NCBI GenBank assembly: GCA_036675475.1
Contig: JAKFEY010000037.1
Coordinates: forward strand, 24,732 to 88,731
From: JALYRV01 sp036675475
Lineage (GTDB): Bacteria; Acidobacteriota; Vicinamibacteria; Vicinamibacterales; SCN-69-37
Length of the DNA: 64,000 bases
Direction of reading: 5' to 3'
A program made the translations under genes and the position numbers. Under the pieces are notes generated by a model. The model made no database searches. It saw nothing but the letters and a program-made list of their open reading frames with translations, and was not told where the DNA came from. Positions 63,405-64,000 of this stretch are shown here, piece by piece (within the stretch, counting starts at the first letter, position 1; each line of letters opens with the position of its first letter).

Positions 63405-63992
63405 TTACGCCGGGGGATATGTCCCGGCCGTGTCATGCGCGGGCGCGGCAAGGCGGCCCGCTGTCACGTCGGTCGACACGACGCGGCCGACGATGCCGGC
63501 GCGGGTGGTGACGCCGAGTTTTTCCATGCTCTGGCGCACGAACTGCTTGACGGTGTGCGGGCTCACGCGCATGTGCGCGGCGATTTCCTTGGTGGTGAGG
63601 CCCTGCATGATGCCCCAGACCGTTTCGCGCTGGCGCGGGCTCAGATGGAAGAGCGCGCCGGCGGCGAGCAGGTGGTCCACTTCCTTGCGATGCACGCGCT
63701 CGAAGAGCAGCGCCGTGATGTAGCCGCGCTGCTGCACCACCTGCAGGGGGATCGCGCGATAGGAGTAGGTGCGCGTGCCCGACACGAAGTACTGCGTGGT
63801 GCCCCCGATGGCGCACAACGCATTGAGGCGCGTCTGCAGGCCCGCCGGTGTGGCCGGGTGATCGGGATAGGTGAGGATCGCAATCGCCGAGCGGTCGGCC
63901 TGCAGCAGCGTGAAGGTTTCGTCGACGAGCACGAGGCCCGTGCTGGTAGGCAGCACGCCGCCCTCGCGCGCGTGTGGAGTCGAAACAGTCAC
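63405..63992 (-). CDS. LuxR-type regulator with PAS-like N-terminus
   Basis: 195 residues. The N-terminal domain (about 15-100) looks PAS-like (GLVLVDETFTLLQADRSAI). The C-terminal LuxR HTH (about 115-170) has LSPRQRETVWGIMQGLTTKEIA and VSPHTVKQFVRQSMEKLG. The GTG start is fixed by an in-frame TGA just upstream, so the gene is complete although it touches the window edge. Target unknown. Confidence 0.88.
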   Translation of the reverse strand: MTVSTPHAREGGVLPTSTGLVLVDETFTLLQADRSAIAILTYPDHPATPAGLQTRLNALCAIGGTTQYFVSGTRTYSYRAIPLQVVQQRGYITALLFERVHRKEVDHLLAAGALFHLSPRQRETVWGIMQGLTTKEIAAHMRVSPHTVKQFVRQSMEKLGVTTRAGIVGRVVSTDVTAGRLAAPAHDTAGTYPPA

Positions 63993-64000
63993 ATCTCACG

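Overview
The window is a dense, high-GC, single-chromosome bacterial stretch with no rRNA, tRNA, CRISPR array or intact insertion sequence that I can see. The gene set points to Acidobacteriota, most likely a Vicinamibacteria-type (subdivision 6) organism. The evidence is two 'orphan' MacB-like ABC permeases of the ADOP type, an Oar-like TonB receptor with an N-terminal carboxypeptidase-regulatory domain, a VPS10/BNR-repeat exported protein, a DUF5916 outer-membrane protein, a bacilliredoxin and three DinB-fold proteins. The taxonomic assignment is inference from gene content.

Layout. (1) 1-12.0 kb is a tetrapyrrole cluster. On the minus strand hemA, hemC(-D), hemB, hemL, a histidine kinase/response regulator pair, hemE, hemN, hemG and an APC permease follow each other, almost all joined by 4-base ATGA or GTGA overlaps; ferrochelatase hemH is divergent. 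Together they cover glutamyl-tRNA to protoheme. HemA is unusually short and HemC carries a HemD-like C-terminal extension. (2) 12-19.8 kb holds a decayed ArsR/SRPBCC remnant, a DedA protein, the TonB receptor, FtsB/DivIC, CutA and a trans-sulfuration enzyme. (3) 19.9-29.4 kb holds a SpoIIE-type phosphatase coupled to a DUF2007-RNase III fusion, a winged-helix ATPase, hutU and hutH (histidine degradation) and purA. (4) 29.5-35.3 kb holds an ADOP permease and an actinobacterial-style succinate dehydrogenase operon (anchor, flavoprotein, iron-sulfur). (5) 35.6-43.4 kb holds PilZ and CheY-like regulators, the BNR protein, bacilliredoxin, an ABC-2 exporter and a HAD phosphatase. (6) 43.5-53.4 kb holds the DUF5916 protein, a TupABC-like tungstate importer, a UbiB-family kinase, a phosphoesterase, a kinase-like membrane-anchored protein and a DUF1206 protein. 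(7) 53.7-64 kb holds a beta-lactamase-fold / M15-like / amidoligase operon, a selenoprotein candidate with a lipoprotein, a second ADOP permease, an M16 peptidase, a MutS2-tail Smr protein and a LuxR-type regulator.

The most striking observation is at 56.5 kb: a thioredoxin-like gene whose only in-frame TGA sits exactly at the first cysteine of a CxxC motif. It is followed at the expected distance by a bacterial SECIS-like hairpin, which suggests a UxxC selenoprotein. Two further unexplained signals are intergenic. Degenerate tandem heptamer (7-base period) repeats occur at six separate gene borders. A long-stem structured element with conserved apical sequence occurs twice (35.5 and 48.7 kb); the second copy lies beside another 27-bp hairpin.

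All functional calls come from reading motifs and gene order; no database search was possible.
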